A stretch of DNA of 64,000 nucleotides from Williamsia sp. 1138 (GCF_002095435.2 NZ_MJEJ02000030.1:1-64000); one strand, 5' to 3'. Positions 17,294-25,915 are shown, counted from the stretch's first letter. Made by a program: numbers and translations. Notes: generated by a model from the sequence alone, not told the origin.

Positions 17294-18133
17294 GTGAGCG
17301 ATACGGGGTCAGTGGCACTGGTGACCGGGGCGAGCCGCGGTGTCGGCAAAGGCGTGGCCACCGCTCTGGGTGGGGCAGGATGGACGGTGTACGTCACGGC
17401 CCGCGGTGGCACCGAACCCGATGACCCACTGGGGCAGACCATCTCGGAGATCGAGAATGCCGGCGGCGCTGCGGTCGGGGTGAGTCTTGATCATTCCGAC
17501 GACGACGCCGTGGCGAAGCTGTTCGGTCAGATTCGCGCGGAGCAGGGTCGTCTCGACCTCCTGGTCAACAACGTGTGGACCTCCCCCAAGGGCTTCGGCG
17601 GGTTCAGCGACAAGTTCTGGGAGCGACCCGTTTCCGACTGGGACACCCTCATCACGGTCGGCGTCCGCGCGCACTATGTCGCGTGCGTCGAAGCCGCGAA
17701 GATCATGGTGCCCCAGGGCTCCGGGTTGATGGTCAACATCTCGTCGTTCGGAACCCGCGGACACCTCCATTCGGTGCTGTACGGCATGAGCAAAGCGGCA
17801 CTCGACAAGATGGCCTTCGACATGGCGCACGAACTCGAAGGCACCGGGGTGGCCGCGATCTCGTTGTGGCTCGGACTCATTCAGACGGAGCTGCTGCTCT
17901 CACTCGGTATCGAGGAGTTCGCCGGATTCCGTCTCGACGAGGCCGAGCACCCTCAATTCGTCGGCCGCGTCATCGATCGTCTGTGGCGCGATCCGTCGCT
18001 GCTCGAGAACAACGGGCACAGTCTCATCACTGCCGAACTCGGCGCTTCCTATGGGCTGACCAACAATGACGGCGGACTACCGAAATCCCATCGAGAGCCC
18101 TTCGGCGGCGGCCCGCTGTTCCCCCCGGCCTGA
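17294..18133 (+). CDS. short-chain dehydrogenase/reductase (DHRS1-like)
   Basis: A 279-residue NAD(P)-dependent oxidoreductase. The nucleotide site is VTGASRGVGKGVA, the NAG-like motif reads LVNNVW, the catalytic Ser lies in NISSFG, and YGMSKAALD holds the Tyr and Lys. The Trp in NNVWTSP is typical of the DHRS1-like branch. The substrate is unknown. It starts with GTG at 17294, 74 bases after the TetR gene in the same direction, so that regulator could control it. Confidence 0.9.
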   Translation: MSDTGSVALVTGASRGVGKGVATALGGAGWTVYVTARGGTEPDDPLGQTISEIENAGGAAVGVSLDHSDDDAVAKLFGQIRAEQGRLDLLVNNVWTSPKGFGGFSDKFWERPVSDWDTLITVGVRAHYVACVEAAKIMVPQGSGLMVNISSFGTRGHLHSVLYGMSKAALDKMAFDMAHELEGTGVAAISLWLGLIQTELLLSLGIEEFAGFRLDEAEHPQFVGRVIDRLWRDPSLLENNGHSLITAELGASYGLTNNDGGLPKSHREPFGGGPLFPPA

Positions 18134-18155
18134 GCGAGATCCGCCGATCCCACAA

Positions 18156-18229
18156 TCTGCTCCACTTCTAGCAATCCGCTCCGGTTCCAGAGCCCTGGAA
18201 CCGGAGCGGATTACTGAAAGTGGAGCAGA
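18156..18229. repeat. R2-family long hairpin (complete copy)
   Basis: A long stem-loop. The inner stem is 18 bp and perfect (18173–18190 with 18195–18212), with loop AGCC. The outer stem is 12 bp and perfect (18156–18167 with 18218–18229), separated by a 5x5 internal loop. It starts 22 bases after the SDR stop and could act as its terminator. A related copy lies at 49035–49125. Confidence 0.88.
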
Positions 18230-18698
18230 CTTTCCGCAGATCAGTACATCCGCCAGCACGTTGTGTCGTGGCAATGCACGGGTCCGAGATCAGATTTTGC
18301 GCCGCAACTCAATAGTTCGTTTGGTTTACTTGTGGCGGCCCATGCAACCGGGCAGCCTCCATCTGAATTCGAATATCACGAATACAGGTGTCTAGGATTT
18401 TTGAGTTTCGAAGTTGCCACCCGACACCTCTCAAGAATTCTGACATCGTCCAAAGCTGCTCTTGCACAACCTTCTTAGGTGAAATAGCAATTCCAAAAAT
18501 CGTCTCACGGGACAAGTTTGCGAAGGTGAATTATCAGTTGGTTCACACTGGCAATAAAAGTGAAGTTACGTTCTTGGTCCATCGTTCAGACGTATATTTC
18601 CTGGATATTGCCGACAATTTGCATTCAACCGACTGACGTTTGCTACGTTGACTTCTTCAGCACCACAGCATGTCTATTTACTGGAGGTCGATCTTCGC
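18230..18698. other. AT-rich gene-poor stretch
   Basis: About 470 bases with visibly lower GC than the rest of the window and no convincing gene. An 82-codon open frame at 18388–18636 has no family resemblance and I do not call it. The end of the stretch must hold the promoter and leader of the secreted protein that follows (GGAGG at about 18683). It may be a relic of inserted DNA. Confidence 0.55.
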
Positions 18699-19409
18699 AT
18701 GAACCGCACCATTCTCCGTACCACCACCGCCGTAGCCGCAGTCAGCGCAGCAGTTCTGTTCTTCCCCGCGGTCGCATCGGCGGCGCCGGTGTCTACTGCG
18801 AACTGCGCCGAGGTGTCGACCGGCACCGACGCGAATGGCTGGGGCGTTCCGTTCAACGACGAGGCTGGGCAGGCCGGAACTCATTCTGCGACCAACGTCA
18901 ACGACGCGGACGGCTCTCTCGAACTGAAGGTCGCTGATGGCAAGACCCGTGCGGTGCTCTACCACTCTGCGGAGAATCTGCCGCTCGCGACACTCGCTGG
19001 CGAGCTGTCGTTCGATCATGAAAATGGACCTGCCTTCTGGCAGATTCGCCTGCGCGGCGCCAACACAGGCGTCGACGGCGAAAACGGGTTCGCAACGCTC
19101 GTATCCGCCGACGGCGGAACCGCAACAGAAGGCCAGTGGTTCGCGACCAGGAATCTCGGAACGCTGCCCAAGGGCACGCCCTCCACACTAGATGCACTGA
19201 AGGTGGCCGCTGGCCCCACCGCAGTGGTCGAGTACTACGGCGTTTCCACCGAAGGTGTGCCTGGCACAACTGCCAACGTTGACAACGTCAAGTTCAACGG
19301 CTGCACCACGAACTTCAAGGCAAGCGGCCCGTCGGGCGAGGACACCGGCTCGACCGGCTCACTCGGCGGCTTCGGACTGGCCAGCCTGATCCCGGGTCTG
19401 CCCAGCTGA
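18699..19409 (+). CDS. secreted protein of unknown function
   Basis: A 236-residue exported protein. The signal peptide MNRTILRTTTAVAAVSAAVL has a likely cleavage after VASA. The mature part has two Cys (STANCAEVS near the N terminus, FNGCTTNF near residue 205) that may form a disulfide. The middle is beta-rich (GELSFDHENGPAFWQIRLRG) and resembles a carbohydrate-binding or jelly-roll fold only loosely. The end is Gly/Ser-rich followed by a hydrophobic FGLASLIPGLPS. The ATG at 18699 follows a GGAGG site; the upstream extension is rejected. Confidence 0.72.
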   Translation: MNRTILRTTTAVAAVSAAVLFFPAVASAAPVSTANCAEVSTGTDANGWGVPFNDEAGQAGTHSATNVNDADGSLELKVADGKTRAVLYHSAENLPLATLAGELSFDHENGPAFWQIRLRGANTGVDGENGFATLVSADGGTATEGQWFATRNLGTLPKGTPSTLDALKVAAGPTAVVEYYGVSTEGVPGTTANVDNVKFNGCTTNFKASGPSGEDTGSTGSLGGFGLASLIPGLPS

Positions 19410-19599
19410 CGCTGGTCGACCCTCTCCCTCGGATGCCCCTGCCGATCACGGTGGGGGCATTCGTCTGTCGACATGTCGATTTCCGTCTCATCTTGCGACT
19501 CCACTCCATCCTGACCTCAATGCCTGGAGAGTCGTGCTGCTGCGCAACTACGATTTCAGGTGAGCAGGCAGTGGTGGACGAGAAGAATGGAGAAGCGAA

Positions 19600-19923
19600 G
19601 TGATTTTCATCGTGGTCAAGTTCCAGGTGAAGCCCGAGTGGACCGACCGCTGGTTGGACCTCGTCGATCCCTTCACGCAGGCAACCCGCGCCGAGCCGGG
19701 CAACAAGTGGTTCGACTGGTCGCGCAGCGTCGATGACCCCAACGAGTTCGTCCTCGTCGAGGCCTTCGAAGACGATGCGGCGGGGCCACACGTCAACAGC
19801 GACCACTTCAAGAAGGCGACGCAGGAGGAGATGCCGCAAGCCCTGGTGTCGACGCCACGGATCATCAGCCACACCATCGACGCAGACGACTGGTCGGCGA
19901 TGGGCGAGATCACCATCGATTGA
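19600..19923 (+). CDS. antibiotic-biosynthesis-monooxygenase-fold protein
   Basis: A 107-residue ferredoxin-like-fold protein of the ABM family (VVKFQVKPEWTDRWLDLVDPFTQATRAEPGNKWFDWSRSVDDPNEFVLVEAFEDD). Similar small proteins act as quinol monooxygenases or heme/quinone-binding enzymes, without a cofactor motif. The conserved His lies in HVNSDHFKKA. GTG start at 19600 has GGAGAAG 8 bases upstream. It converges with the metE-like gene; an R1-family hairpin separates them. Confidence 0.82.
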   Translation: MIFIVVKFQVKPEWTDRWLDLVDPFTQATRAEPGNKWFDWSRSVDDPNEFVLVEAFEDDAAGPHVNSDHFKKATQEEMPQALVSTPRIISHTIDADDWSAMGEITID

Positions 19924-19938
19924 CGGGTAACCCACGAG

Positions 19939-20020
19939 TTCGCGCCACTTGCGTGCGTACGCGCCTGTTGCACCTGGCGCGTACGCGCGTAGGTGGCGCG
20001 AATTTCAGGTGGGCGGGCGA
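19939..20020. terminator. R1-family hairpin between convergent genes
   Basis: The outer stem is 10 bp and perfect (19939–19948 with 19993–20002). A long inner stem around GCGTACGC pairs 19951–19965 with 19976–19990. The tail GGTGGGCGGGCGAG is shared with the copies at 8589 and 55508. It separates the ABM gene and the metE-like gene, which converge. Confidence 0.82.
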
Positions 20021-22308
20021 GCCTCGATGCGACGTCGCTGCCGTCGCGCGGCAGCGACCATGTTGCGTAGTGACGGCTCGAGTTGCCAGTAATGCCTGGT
20101 CTTGAGGCCACCGTCCGGATTGACCCACAGCCGCTCCGGATCGATCGCGGCTGCGGCGCGCTTGATACGTTCGTCGATCTCGTCGATGTCAGGAATTGCC
20201 GCACTACGACTCTCGTATACCCCCGGCCCCACCTCACGTTCGATCGCTGTTCCCGAACTCGTGATCTGATCGAGGACCCAGCCGATGGAGCGGGTCGCCA
20301 CGATCGACGTCACGTCGGCGTCGAGGGCGTCGAACGCCTCGACCACCGACGCGATGCTCGAGTATCCGATGTGTGTATGAATCTGCGTCTGGGCCTTGGC
20401 TCCACCGACGGCAAGCTTGAACGCGTTGACCGCCCAGTCGAGATACCCGGCCCGGCCACGTTCGCGTAGTGGCAGTAATTCCCGGATGGACGGCTCGTCG
20501 ACCTGGATGATCCGGATGCCCGCCTTCTCGAGATCGACGACTTCATCGCGAACCGCCAGCGCCAGTTGTTCAGCAGTCTCATACAGTGGCTGATCTTGAC
20601 GCACATAGGATCTCGCCAACATGGTCACCGGTCCGGTCAGGATGCCCTTCACCGGTTTGTCGGTCAACGACTGCGCGTACGTGATCCACTCGACGGTCAT
20701 CGGACCCGTGCGCTTGATGTCGCCATACAGGATAGGAGGCCGCACACACCGCGATCCGTAGACCTGTACCCAACCGAAATGCGTTGTGACGTATCCGTCC
20801 ATCAGCTCGGCGAAGTACTCGATCATGTCGTTGCGCTCGACCTCACCGTGCACCAGTACGTCGAGCCCGATGTCTTCTTGCAGGTCGATCACGCGTTTGA
20901 TCTCGTCGAGCAGCAGTTGCCGGTACTCGTCTGCAGTCAGCCGGCCCTGGCCGTACTCGTACCGCGCCTGGCGGATCTCCGCGGTTTGCGGGAACGAGCC
21001 CAGCGTCGAGGTCGGTACCAGTGGTAGTCCGAGAGCCTGCTGTTGCGCCTCGCGTCGGACGTCGTACGGTGCCCGCTCTCGCTGGTCCGCGCGGATCGCG
21101 GAGACACGTTGACGCACATCGTGCTTCATCTTGAAGTGCACCGACTTGGGGCGATCCGACCAGTGTTCGGGGGCGCCGTGGGTGACGGCCTTCGCGAGCG
21201 CTACGACCTCGCCGACCTTTTGCTTGGCGAACGCGAGCCTGTCCGCGACTTCGCCCGGAATGTCGTACTCGACGAGTAGGTCCACCGGTACGTGGAGCAG
21301 GCTGCAGGACGTGGACACCACCACATCCGGGATGACGGCCTTGATGGCGAGCAGGTAGTCGAGCGTGCGCGCCTTGTCGGCCTTCCAGACATTGCGCCCG
21401 TTGATGACACCCGCGTACAGACGCTTGCGCGCGAGTCCTGGGATCTTCTCGAGACCGGCCGCGCTGATCGGCTCGGATACCAGATCCAGACCGATTGCGT
21501 CGATCTTCGTTCCGGCCAGGATCGGCAGCGCCGCAACGAGATCGCCGTACTGGCCGGTGACGAGCAGACGCGGGCGCTGACTGACGGCGGCCAGCGAGTC
21601 ATAGACGGTCCCCAGCAGCGCCAGTTCGTCGTCGGTCCGGTCGCTGGTGAAAGCCGGTTCGTCGAGTTGGACGCACTTGGCGCCCTGGGCAGCGAGTTTT
21701 TTGAACAGGTGCAGATACGCGGGGATCAGTTCGTCGATCTTGTCTATCGGCGAAAAGCCTTCGGGTGCATCGGGCGCGGCCGCGGAGAGCAGCAGAAGTG
21801 AGATCGGGCCGATCACCACCGGACGCAACTCGATGCCCTGCTTCTTGGCCCTGGCGTGCTCGGCCAGCAACGATTCGGCATGCAGCGAGAAGGTGGTGTC
21901 CGGGTCGATCTCTGGCTGCCGGTAGTGATAGTTGGTGCCGAATAACTTCACCAACTCCAGCGGCGGAAAGTCCGGTTTGCCGCGAGCCAACGCGAAGTAG
22001 AAGTCCAGCGGGTGGAGTTCGGGCTCGAGCGCCGCAAATCGCCTCGGCACGGCGCCGAACATCAGCGCGTTGTCGAGTACGTGATCGTAGAACGAGAAAG
22101 TGTTGCCCGGCACCTGTTCGAGTCCGGTCGCGGCGAGTTCCTGCCAGGTGTCGTCTTGCAGATGCCGCCCGATGGCGATCAGCTCTTCCACCGAACCGCC
22201 GAGATGCCAGTACTTTTCGAGCGCGCGCTTGAGTTCGCGCCTGGCGCCGATGCGCGGATACCCCAGGATCGAGGACCCGTATTCGATCTTCTCCTCCGGG
22301 CCGGTCAT
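20005..22308 (-). CDS. metE: MetE homologue lacking canonical zinc ligands
   Basis: Full-length (767 residues) homologue of cobalamin-independent methionine synthase, with both halves present. N-terminal SSILGYPRIGARRELKRALE and C-terminal LGSFPQTAEIR, VLVHGEVERNDMIEYF, SRCVRPPILYGD, KPVKGILTGPVTML and QVDEPSIRE closely follow MetE. The catalytic zinc site is altered. The family's HTHMCY reads HTHIGY (His kept, Cys to Gly), the Glu of IETSRS is Val (IVATRS), and PDCGLKTR reads PDGGLKTR (Cys to Gly). I checked these codons on the nucleotide sequence and the frame is intact. Normal methyl transfer to homocysteine is therefore doubtful. It lies 13 bases after fadB2 and is probably co-transcribed. 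A canonical methionine synthase may exist elsewhere in the genome. Confidence 0.9.
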   Translation of the reverse strand: MTGPEEKIEYGSSILGYPRIGARRELKRALEKYWHLGGSVEELIAIGRHLQDDTWQELAATGLEQVPGNTFSFYDHVLDNALMFGAVPRRFAALEPELHPLDFYFALARGKPDFPPLELVKLFGTNYHYRQPEIDPDTTFSLHAESLLAEHARAKKQGIELRPVVIGPISLLLLSAAAPDAPEGFSPIDKIDELIPAYLHLFKKLAAQGAKCVQLDEPAFTSDRTDDELALLGTVYDSLAAVSQRPRLLVTGQYGDLVAALPILAGTKIDAIGLDLVSEPISAAGLEKIPGLARKRLYAGVINGRNVWKADKARTLDYLLAIKAVIPDVVVSTSCSLLHVPVDLLVEYDIPGEVADRLAFAKQKVGEVVALAKAVTHGAPEHWSDRPKSVHFKMKHDVRQRVSAIRADQRERAPYDVRREAQQQALGLPLVPTSTLGSFPQTAEIRQARYEYGQGRLTADEYRQLLLDEIKRVIDLQEDIGLDVLVHGEVERNDMIEYFAELMDGYVTTHFGWVQVYGSRCVRPPILYGDIKRTGPMTVEWITYAQSLTDKPVKGILTGPVTMLARSYVRQDQPLYETAEQLALAVRDEVVDLEKAGIRIIQVDEPSIRELLPLRERGRAGYLDWAVNAFKLAVGGAKAQTQIHTHIGYSSIASVVEAFDALDADVTSIVATRSIGWVLDQITSSGTAIEREVGPGVYESRSAAIPDIDEIDERIKRAAAAIDPERLWVNPDGGLKTRHYWQLEPSLRNMVAAARRQRRRIEARPPT

Positions 22309-22321
22309 GACCTCGCCCGGC

Positions 22322-23215
22322 TTATCTGCCTGCGCCGGTCTTCGCCGGGCTGTCCGCGTACACGTAGAAGCCGTGGCCGGCTTTCTTGCCCAACCGACCG
22401 GCCTCGACCATACGTAGTAGTAGCGGCGGCGGAGAATACAGCGGCTCTTTGAATTCTTCGTACATCTTGTCGGCGATCGCCTTCACGGTGTCGAGGCCGA
22501 CGAGGTCGCTGAGCTTGAGCGGACCCATCGGGTGTGCGCAGCCGAGCACCATCGCCTTGTCGATGTCTTCGACGGTGGCAAAACCGCTCTCCACCATGCG
22601 GATCGCCGAGAGGAGGTAAGGCACCAGCAAGGCGTTGACGACGAATCCGGAGCGGTCCGAGGATCGGACGACCTGCTTGCCGAGGATGTCGTGGGCGAAG
22701 GCCTCGGCGCGCGCGGTGACGTCGTCCGAGGTCATCAGCGTGGTGACCAACTCGACAAGCGGCAACACCGGTACGGGGTTGAAGAAGTGCATTCCGACCA
22801 CACGATGAGCGTTGGCAGTTGCCATGCCCAACTTCATGATGGGAATCGAAGACGTGTTGGAAGCAAGCACGGCATTGGGGTCCGTGACCACCTTGTCGAG
22901 CTGTTTGAAGATCTCGGTCTTGACGGCCTCGTCTTCGACCACCGCCTCACACACCATCTGCCGGTCAGCGAAATCGCCCAGATCGGAGGTGAAGCGCAGC
23001 CGCCACGATGCCTGTTCCCGCTCACGTTCGGTGAGTTTTCCGCTGCTCACACCGCGATCGAGGGAGCGCAGGATGCGGGACCGTCCAGCGGCTGCCAATT
23101 CACGGGTCGTCTCGTACACCAACACGTCGGCGTGCGCCCGGGCACAGACTTCGGCAATGCCTGCGCCCATCTGACCGGCACCGATTATGCCGACCCGCGA
23201 AATCTTCTCGCTCAC
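22322..23215 (-). CDS. fadB2: 3-hydroxybutyryl-CoA dehydrogenase FadB2
   Basis: A 297-residue NAD(P)-dependent 3-hydroxyacyl-CoA dehydrogenase. The Rossmann motif is GIIGAGQMGAGIAEV. The active-site His and Glu lie in HFFNPVPVLPLVE, with SNTSSIPI upstream and the C-terminal helical domain GFVVNALLVPYL. It interconverts acetoacetyl-CoA and 3-hydroxybutyryl-CoA in short-chain fatty-acid or storage metabolism. GTG start at 23215 has AGGAG upstream. It is downstream of aceA as in M. tuberculosis (Rv0468/Rv0467) but separated from it by a terminator, so it has its own A-rich leader. Confidence 0.95.
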   Translation of the reverse strand: MSEKISRVGIIGAGQMGAGIAEVCARAHADVLVYETTRELAAAGRSRILRSLDRGVSSGKLTEREREQASWRLRFTSDLGDFADRQMVCEAVVEDEAVKTEIFKQLDKVVTDPNAVLASNTSSIPIMKLGMATANAHRVVGMHFFNPVPVLPLVELVTTLMTSDDVTARAEAFAHDILGKQVVRSSDRSGFVVNALLVPYLLSAIRMVESGFATVEDIDKAMVLGCAHPMGPLKLSDLVGLDTVKAIADKMYEEFKEPLYSPPPLLLRMVEAGRLGKKAGHGFYVYADSPAKTGAGR

Positions 23216-23244
23216 AACAAGCTCCTAAAAACAACGAGCACAAC

Positions 23245-23284
23245 ATCTTTGAACAAAGAAGCCAAGAACCGAGATCTTTGAACC
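23245..23284 (-). promoter_or_regulatory. direct repeat in the fadB2 leader
   Basis: ATCTTTGAAC occurs at 23245–23254 and again at 23274–23283, 29 bases apart, in an unusually A-rich leader upstream of fadB2. It may be a regulator site or leader structure; nothing more can be said. Confidence 0.35.
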
Positions 23285-23353
23285 GAAAACAACCAACACA
23301 AAAAGGTGATGAAGAGGGTAACCCTTGTGGGGTACGCCCAGAACTCACCTGAA

Positions 23354-23400
23354 ACAAGCAGACGGCCCGCAGCGGTGGCTGCGGACCGCCTGACTTGTTC
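23354..23400 (-). terminator. terminator of aceA
   Basis: A hairpin 28 bases after the aceA stop. The core stem pairs 23364–23374 with 23379–23389 around loop GGTG with one G·T pair, and outer arms AACAAG (23354) and CTTGTT (23395) extend it. It separates aceA from fadB2. Confidence 0.82.
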
Positions 23401-23427
23401 GCTTAAGTCCCGGAGAGGCGGCTCAGT

Positions 23428-24723
23428 TTAGTGGAATTGGCCCTCTTCGGTGCTTCCGGCCAGCGACGTGGTGCTGCTGGTCGGGTCAACGGTGGTGGCG
23501 ATGTTGTCGAAGTAGCCTGCGCCGACCTCACGCTGGTGCTTGACGGCGGTGAAGCCGCGCTCGTCGGCTGCCTTGAACTCGCGGTTCTGCAGGTCGACGA
23601 ATGCCGTCATCTGCTCGCGGGCGTAGCCCCAGGCGAGATCGAACATGCCGTAGTTGAGCGAGTGGAAGCCGGCCAGGGTGATGAACTGGAACGTGAATCC
23701 CATTGCGCCGAGCTCGTTCTGGAACTTGGCGATGGTGGAATCGTCGAGGTGCTTGCTCCAGTTGAACGACGGGCTGCAGTTGTACGAGAGCAGCTGGTCG
23801 GGGAACTCGCTCTTGACGGCCTCGGCGAACTTGCGGGCCAGCTCGAGATCGGGGGTGCCGGTCTCCATCCAGATCATGTCGGCGTAGGGCGCGTAGGACT
23901 TGGCGCGAGCGATGCAGGGCTCGATGCCGTTCTTCACGTGGTAGTAGCCCTCTGCGGTGCGCTCGCCGGTGACGAACTGCTTGTCACGGTCGTCGACGTC
24001 GGAGGTGATCAGGGTGGCGGCCTCGGCATCGGTACGGGCGATGACGACGGTCGGCACGTTTGCGACGTCGGCAGCCAGGCGAGCCGAGCTCAGGGTGCGG
24101 ATGTGCTGCTGGGTGGGGATGAGCACCTTGCCACCGAGGTGGCCGCACTTCTTCTCCGAGGCGAGCTGATCTTCCCAGTGGGTGCCTGCGGCACCGGCTG
24201 CGATCATGGCCTTCTGCAGTTCGTAGACGTTGAGGGCGCCACCGAAGCCGGCTTCGCCGTCGGCCACGATCGGCACAACCCAGTTGTCGACGGTGTCGTC
24301 ACCCTCGACGCGGGCGATCTCGTCGGCGCGAAGCAGCGCGTTGTTGATGCGGCGAACGACCGACGGAACCGAGTTCGCGGGGTACAGCGACTGGTCCGGG
24401 TAGGTGTGACCCGAGAGGTTCGCATCGCCGGCGACCTGCCAGCCGGAGAGGTACACGGCCTTCAGTCCGGCGCGGACCTGCTGCACGGCCTGGTTACCGG
24501 TGAGTGCGCCGAGTGCGTTGATGTAGCTGCCGTCTCCGGCGTTGACGCCCTCCCAGAGGATCTCGGCGCCGCGGCGGGCGAGGGTCTGCTCCTCGACAAC
24601 GCTGCCCTGCAGGTTGGCGACCGACTCTGCGCTGTAGTCGCGGGTGATGCCCTTCCAGCGGGGGTTGGTGTCCCAGTCCTGCTGGATCTCGGCTGCGGTA
24701 CGTGGTTTTCCGACGGTGCTCAT
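23428..24723 (-). CDS. aceA: isocitrate lyase
   Basis: Cleaves isocitrate to glyoxylate and succinate, the first step of the glyoxylate shunt for growth on acetate and fatty acids. It has 431 residues, typical of the short bacterial class (ICL1). The catalytic loop is [14 protein letters not shown] with Cys in KKCGH, metal-binding Asp lies in [12 protein letters not shown], and [10 protein letters not shown] is present. The ATG at 24723 gives [16 protein letters not shown], the known N terminus; the longer frame is rejected. The promoter region carries a RamB-like site and two palindromes, and ramB lies 1.2 kb upstream. Confidence 0.97.
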   Translation of the reverse strand: MSTVGKPRTAAEIQQDWDTNPRWKGITRDYSAESVANLQGSVVEEQTLARRGAEILWEGVNAGDGSYINALGALTGNQAVQQVRAGLKAVYLSGWQVAGDANLSGHTYPDQSLYPANSVPSVVRRINNALLRADEIARVEGDDTVDNWVVPIVADGEAGFGGALNVYELQKAMIAAGAAGTHWEDQLASEKKCGHLGGKVLIPTQQHIRTLSSARLAADVANVPTVVIARTDAEAATLITSDVDDRDKQFVTGERTAEGYYHVKNGIEPCIARAKSYAPYADMIWMETGTPDLELARKFAEAVKSEFPDQLLSYNCSPSFNWSKHLDDSTIAKFQNELGAMGFTFQFITLAGFHSLNYGMFDLAWGYAREQMTAFVDLQNREFKAADERGFTAVKHQREVGAGYFDNIATTVDPTSSTTSLAGSTEEGQFH

Positions 24724-25155
24724 ATCTCGCGCTCCATATTCGTTGAGCCTGTGCTGTGTGGCCGCCCTACTCCCGAGGTGCTGGAGCGGGGCCGAGCCAT
24801 AACGGTGCGAATTAGCAATTTCTTCACTCCGGCTAGGCGGTGCCTGTACCGAGGGTGCCACACGTAAACCCGCAGGTCCACACGTCGCCACTGTGAATTC
24901 GGGCTAGTTTTCGCGACTCGTCTGCGAAGTTTGCAAAGTTCCGTCTGTAAACGACAGGGATTTTCTTACTCGCGAGTACGCAAAAAGTACGCGCGTACTG
25001 CATGTTTGCCGAGCGGCCCGTAAAGGCGATGCGAGCGCCGAACGGCAATGCCCCTCGGCGGCAGACTCTCCGGTGTCGACGTGGCATGTGTCCACGATCA
25101 CATCAGCATGGCGCTACGGGCGAACCTTCCGCCGCCCGAACGAACTTCGGTGTCG
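24724..25155. promoter_or_regulatory. aceA upstream region
   Basis: 432 bases without a gene, unusually structured. At 24927–24940 lies AAGTTTGCAAAGTT, containing the TTTGCAAA core known for RamB binding in corynebacteria. Two palindromes follow: TACTCGCGAGTA (24967–24978) and AGTACGCGCGTACT (24986–24999), on the far side of the RamB-like site from aceA. Catabolite or acetate control of aceA is likely. The assignment to RamB is inference from the motif and the nearby ramB gene. Confidence 0.65.
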
Positions 25156-25872
25156 CTACCCGACGGCTCCGGCGACCTGGGTCACGGCGCGGCTGAACAA
25201 CTCGGCGAACTTCGCGTCCGTCATACCGTCCTGTGTCGAGACAGCGACCAGCTGGACGGTGACCCCGTCGACCACGGCGTATCCGGCGAGCGTCTGGGCC
25301 ACCGCGGTCTTGCCGCCGGGGTAGGTGGTCGTGGCAACCGATTTGACCAGCAACGACAGGGACGTGGGCAGGGGTGGAGGGGTGAGGCGCTGGTTCTCGG
25401 TGACCACTGCGGCGCCGGCGGTACTGCCGGACGTGACGGTGATCGTCACCCGCGCGCACTCACCCGTATTCGCGCGAATATCGGCGTCGATGTCCCGCGG
25501 CACGGTCGTGACCAGCTCGATGATGCTGTTGCCCGTCGACGACTGCCATGCCGTCACTGCGGCGTTCGAGGGATCGAGCTGCTCGTTCAGCGTGGCGTCG
25601 GCGGTCGGCCGGCACTGCGGCGGATCGAACTGTGCCGTCGACGCCGCCGTCAGTGCGGCCGCATTCTGGTCCCGCATGTCGACGACCCCGAGTTCGGCAC
25701 GCTGATAGCCCGCGGGAAACTCCCGGGCAGGCAGCAGGGCACTCGCGGGAGTGAACGGTCCGGGCTGCGACGCAGACGGTGGCGCCGGGTTGGTGCTGCC
25801 TCCGCATGCGCTGGTCAACAGGCCAATTGTCGCCAAGATGATCACCGGGACACCCACCCGCTCGCGCAGCAT
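25156..25872 (-). CDS. lipoprotein of unknown function
   Basis: About 238 residues with a signal sequence (VGVPVIILATIGLL) and lipobox LTSAC, so it is anchored to the membrane outside. A Pro/Ser linker follows. The mature domain (about residues 45–238) has two Cys (PPQCRPTAD, GECARVTI) that may pair, and resembles the PknH-sensor/DUF5642-type extracytoplasmic fold of mycobacterial lipoproteins; this match is tentative. The start could also be a GTG two codons upstream. It diverges from ramB with only about 40 bases between. Confidence 0.72.
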   Translation of the reverse strand: MLRERVGVPVIILATIGLLTSACGGSTNPAPPSASQPGPFTPASALLPAREFPAGYQRAELGVVDMRDQNAAALTAASTAQFDPPQCRPTADATLNEQLDPSNAAVTAWQSSTGNSIIELVTTVPRDIDADIRANTGECARVTITVTSGSTAGAAVVTENQRLTPPPLPTSLSLLVKSVATTTYPGGKTAVAQTLAGYAVVDGVTVQLVAVSTQDGMTDAKFAELFSRAVTQVAGAVG

Positions 25873-25915
25873 CCCCACAGCGTAGACACCACCCGATCCG
25901 GCCTACCCTGGAGGA

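Noticed and set aside
18388-18636. 82-codon frame in the AT-rich stretch
   Set aside because: No convincing ribosome site, family or codon bias; kept only as part of the gene-poor region.
20005-22308. MetE homologue as a pseudogene
   Set aside because: The frame is intact at 767 residues and all other conserved segments are well kept, so decay is not evident.
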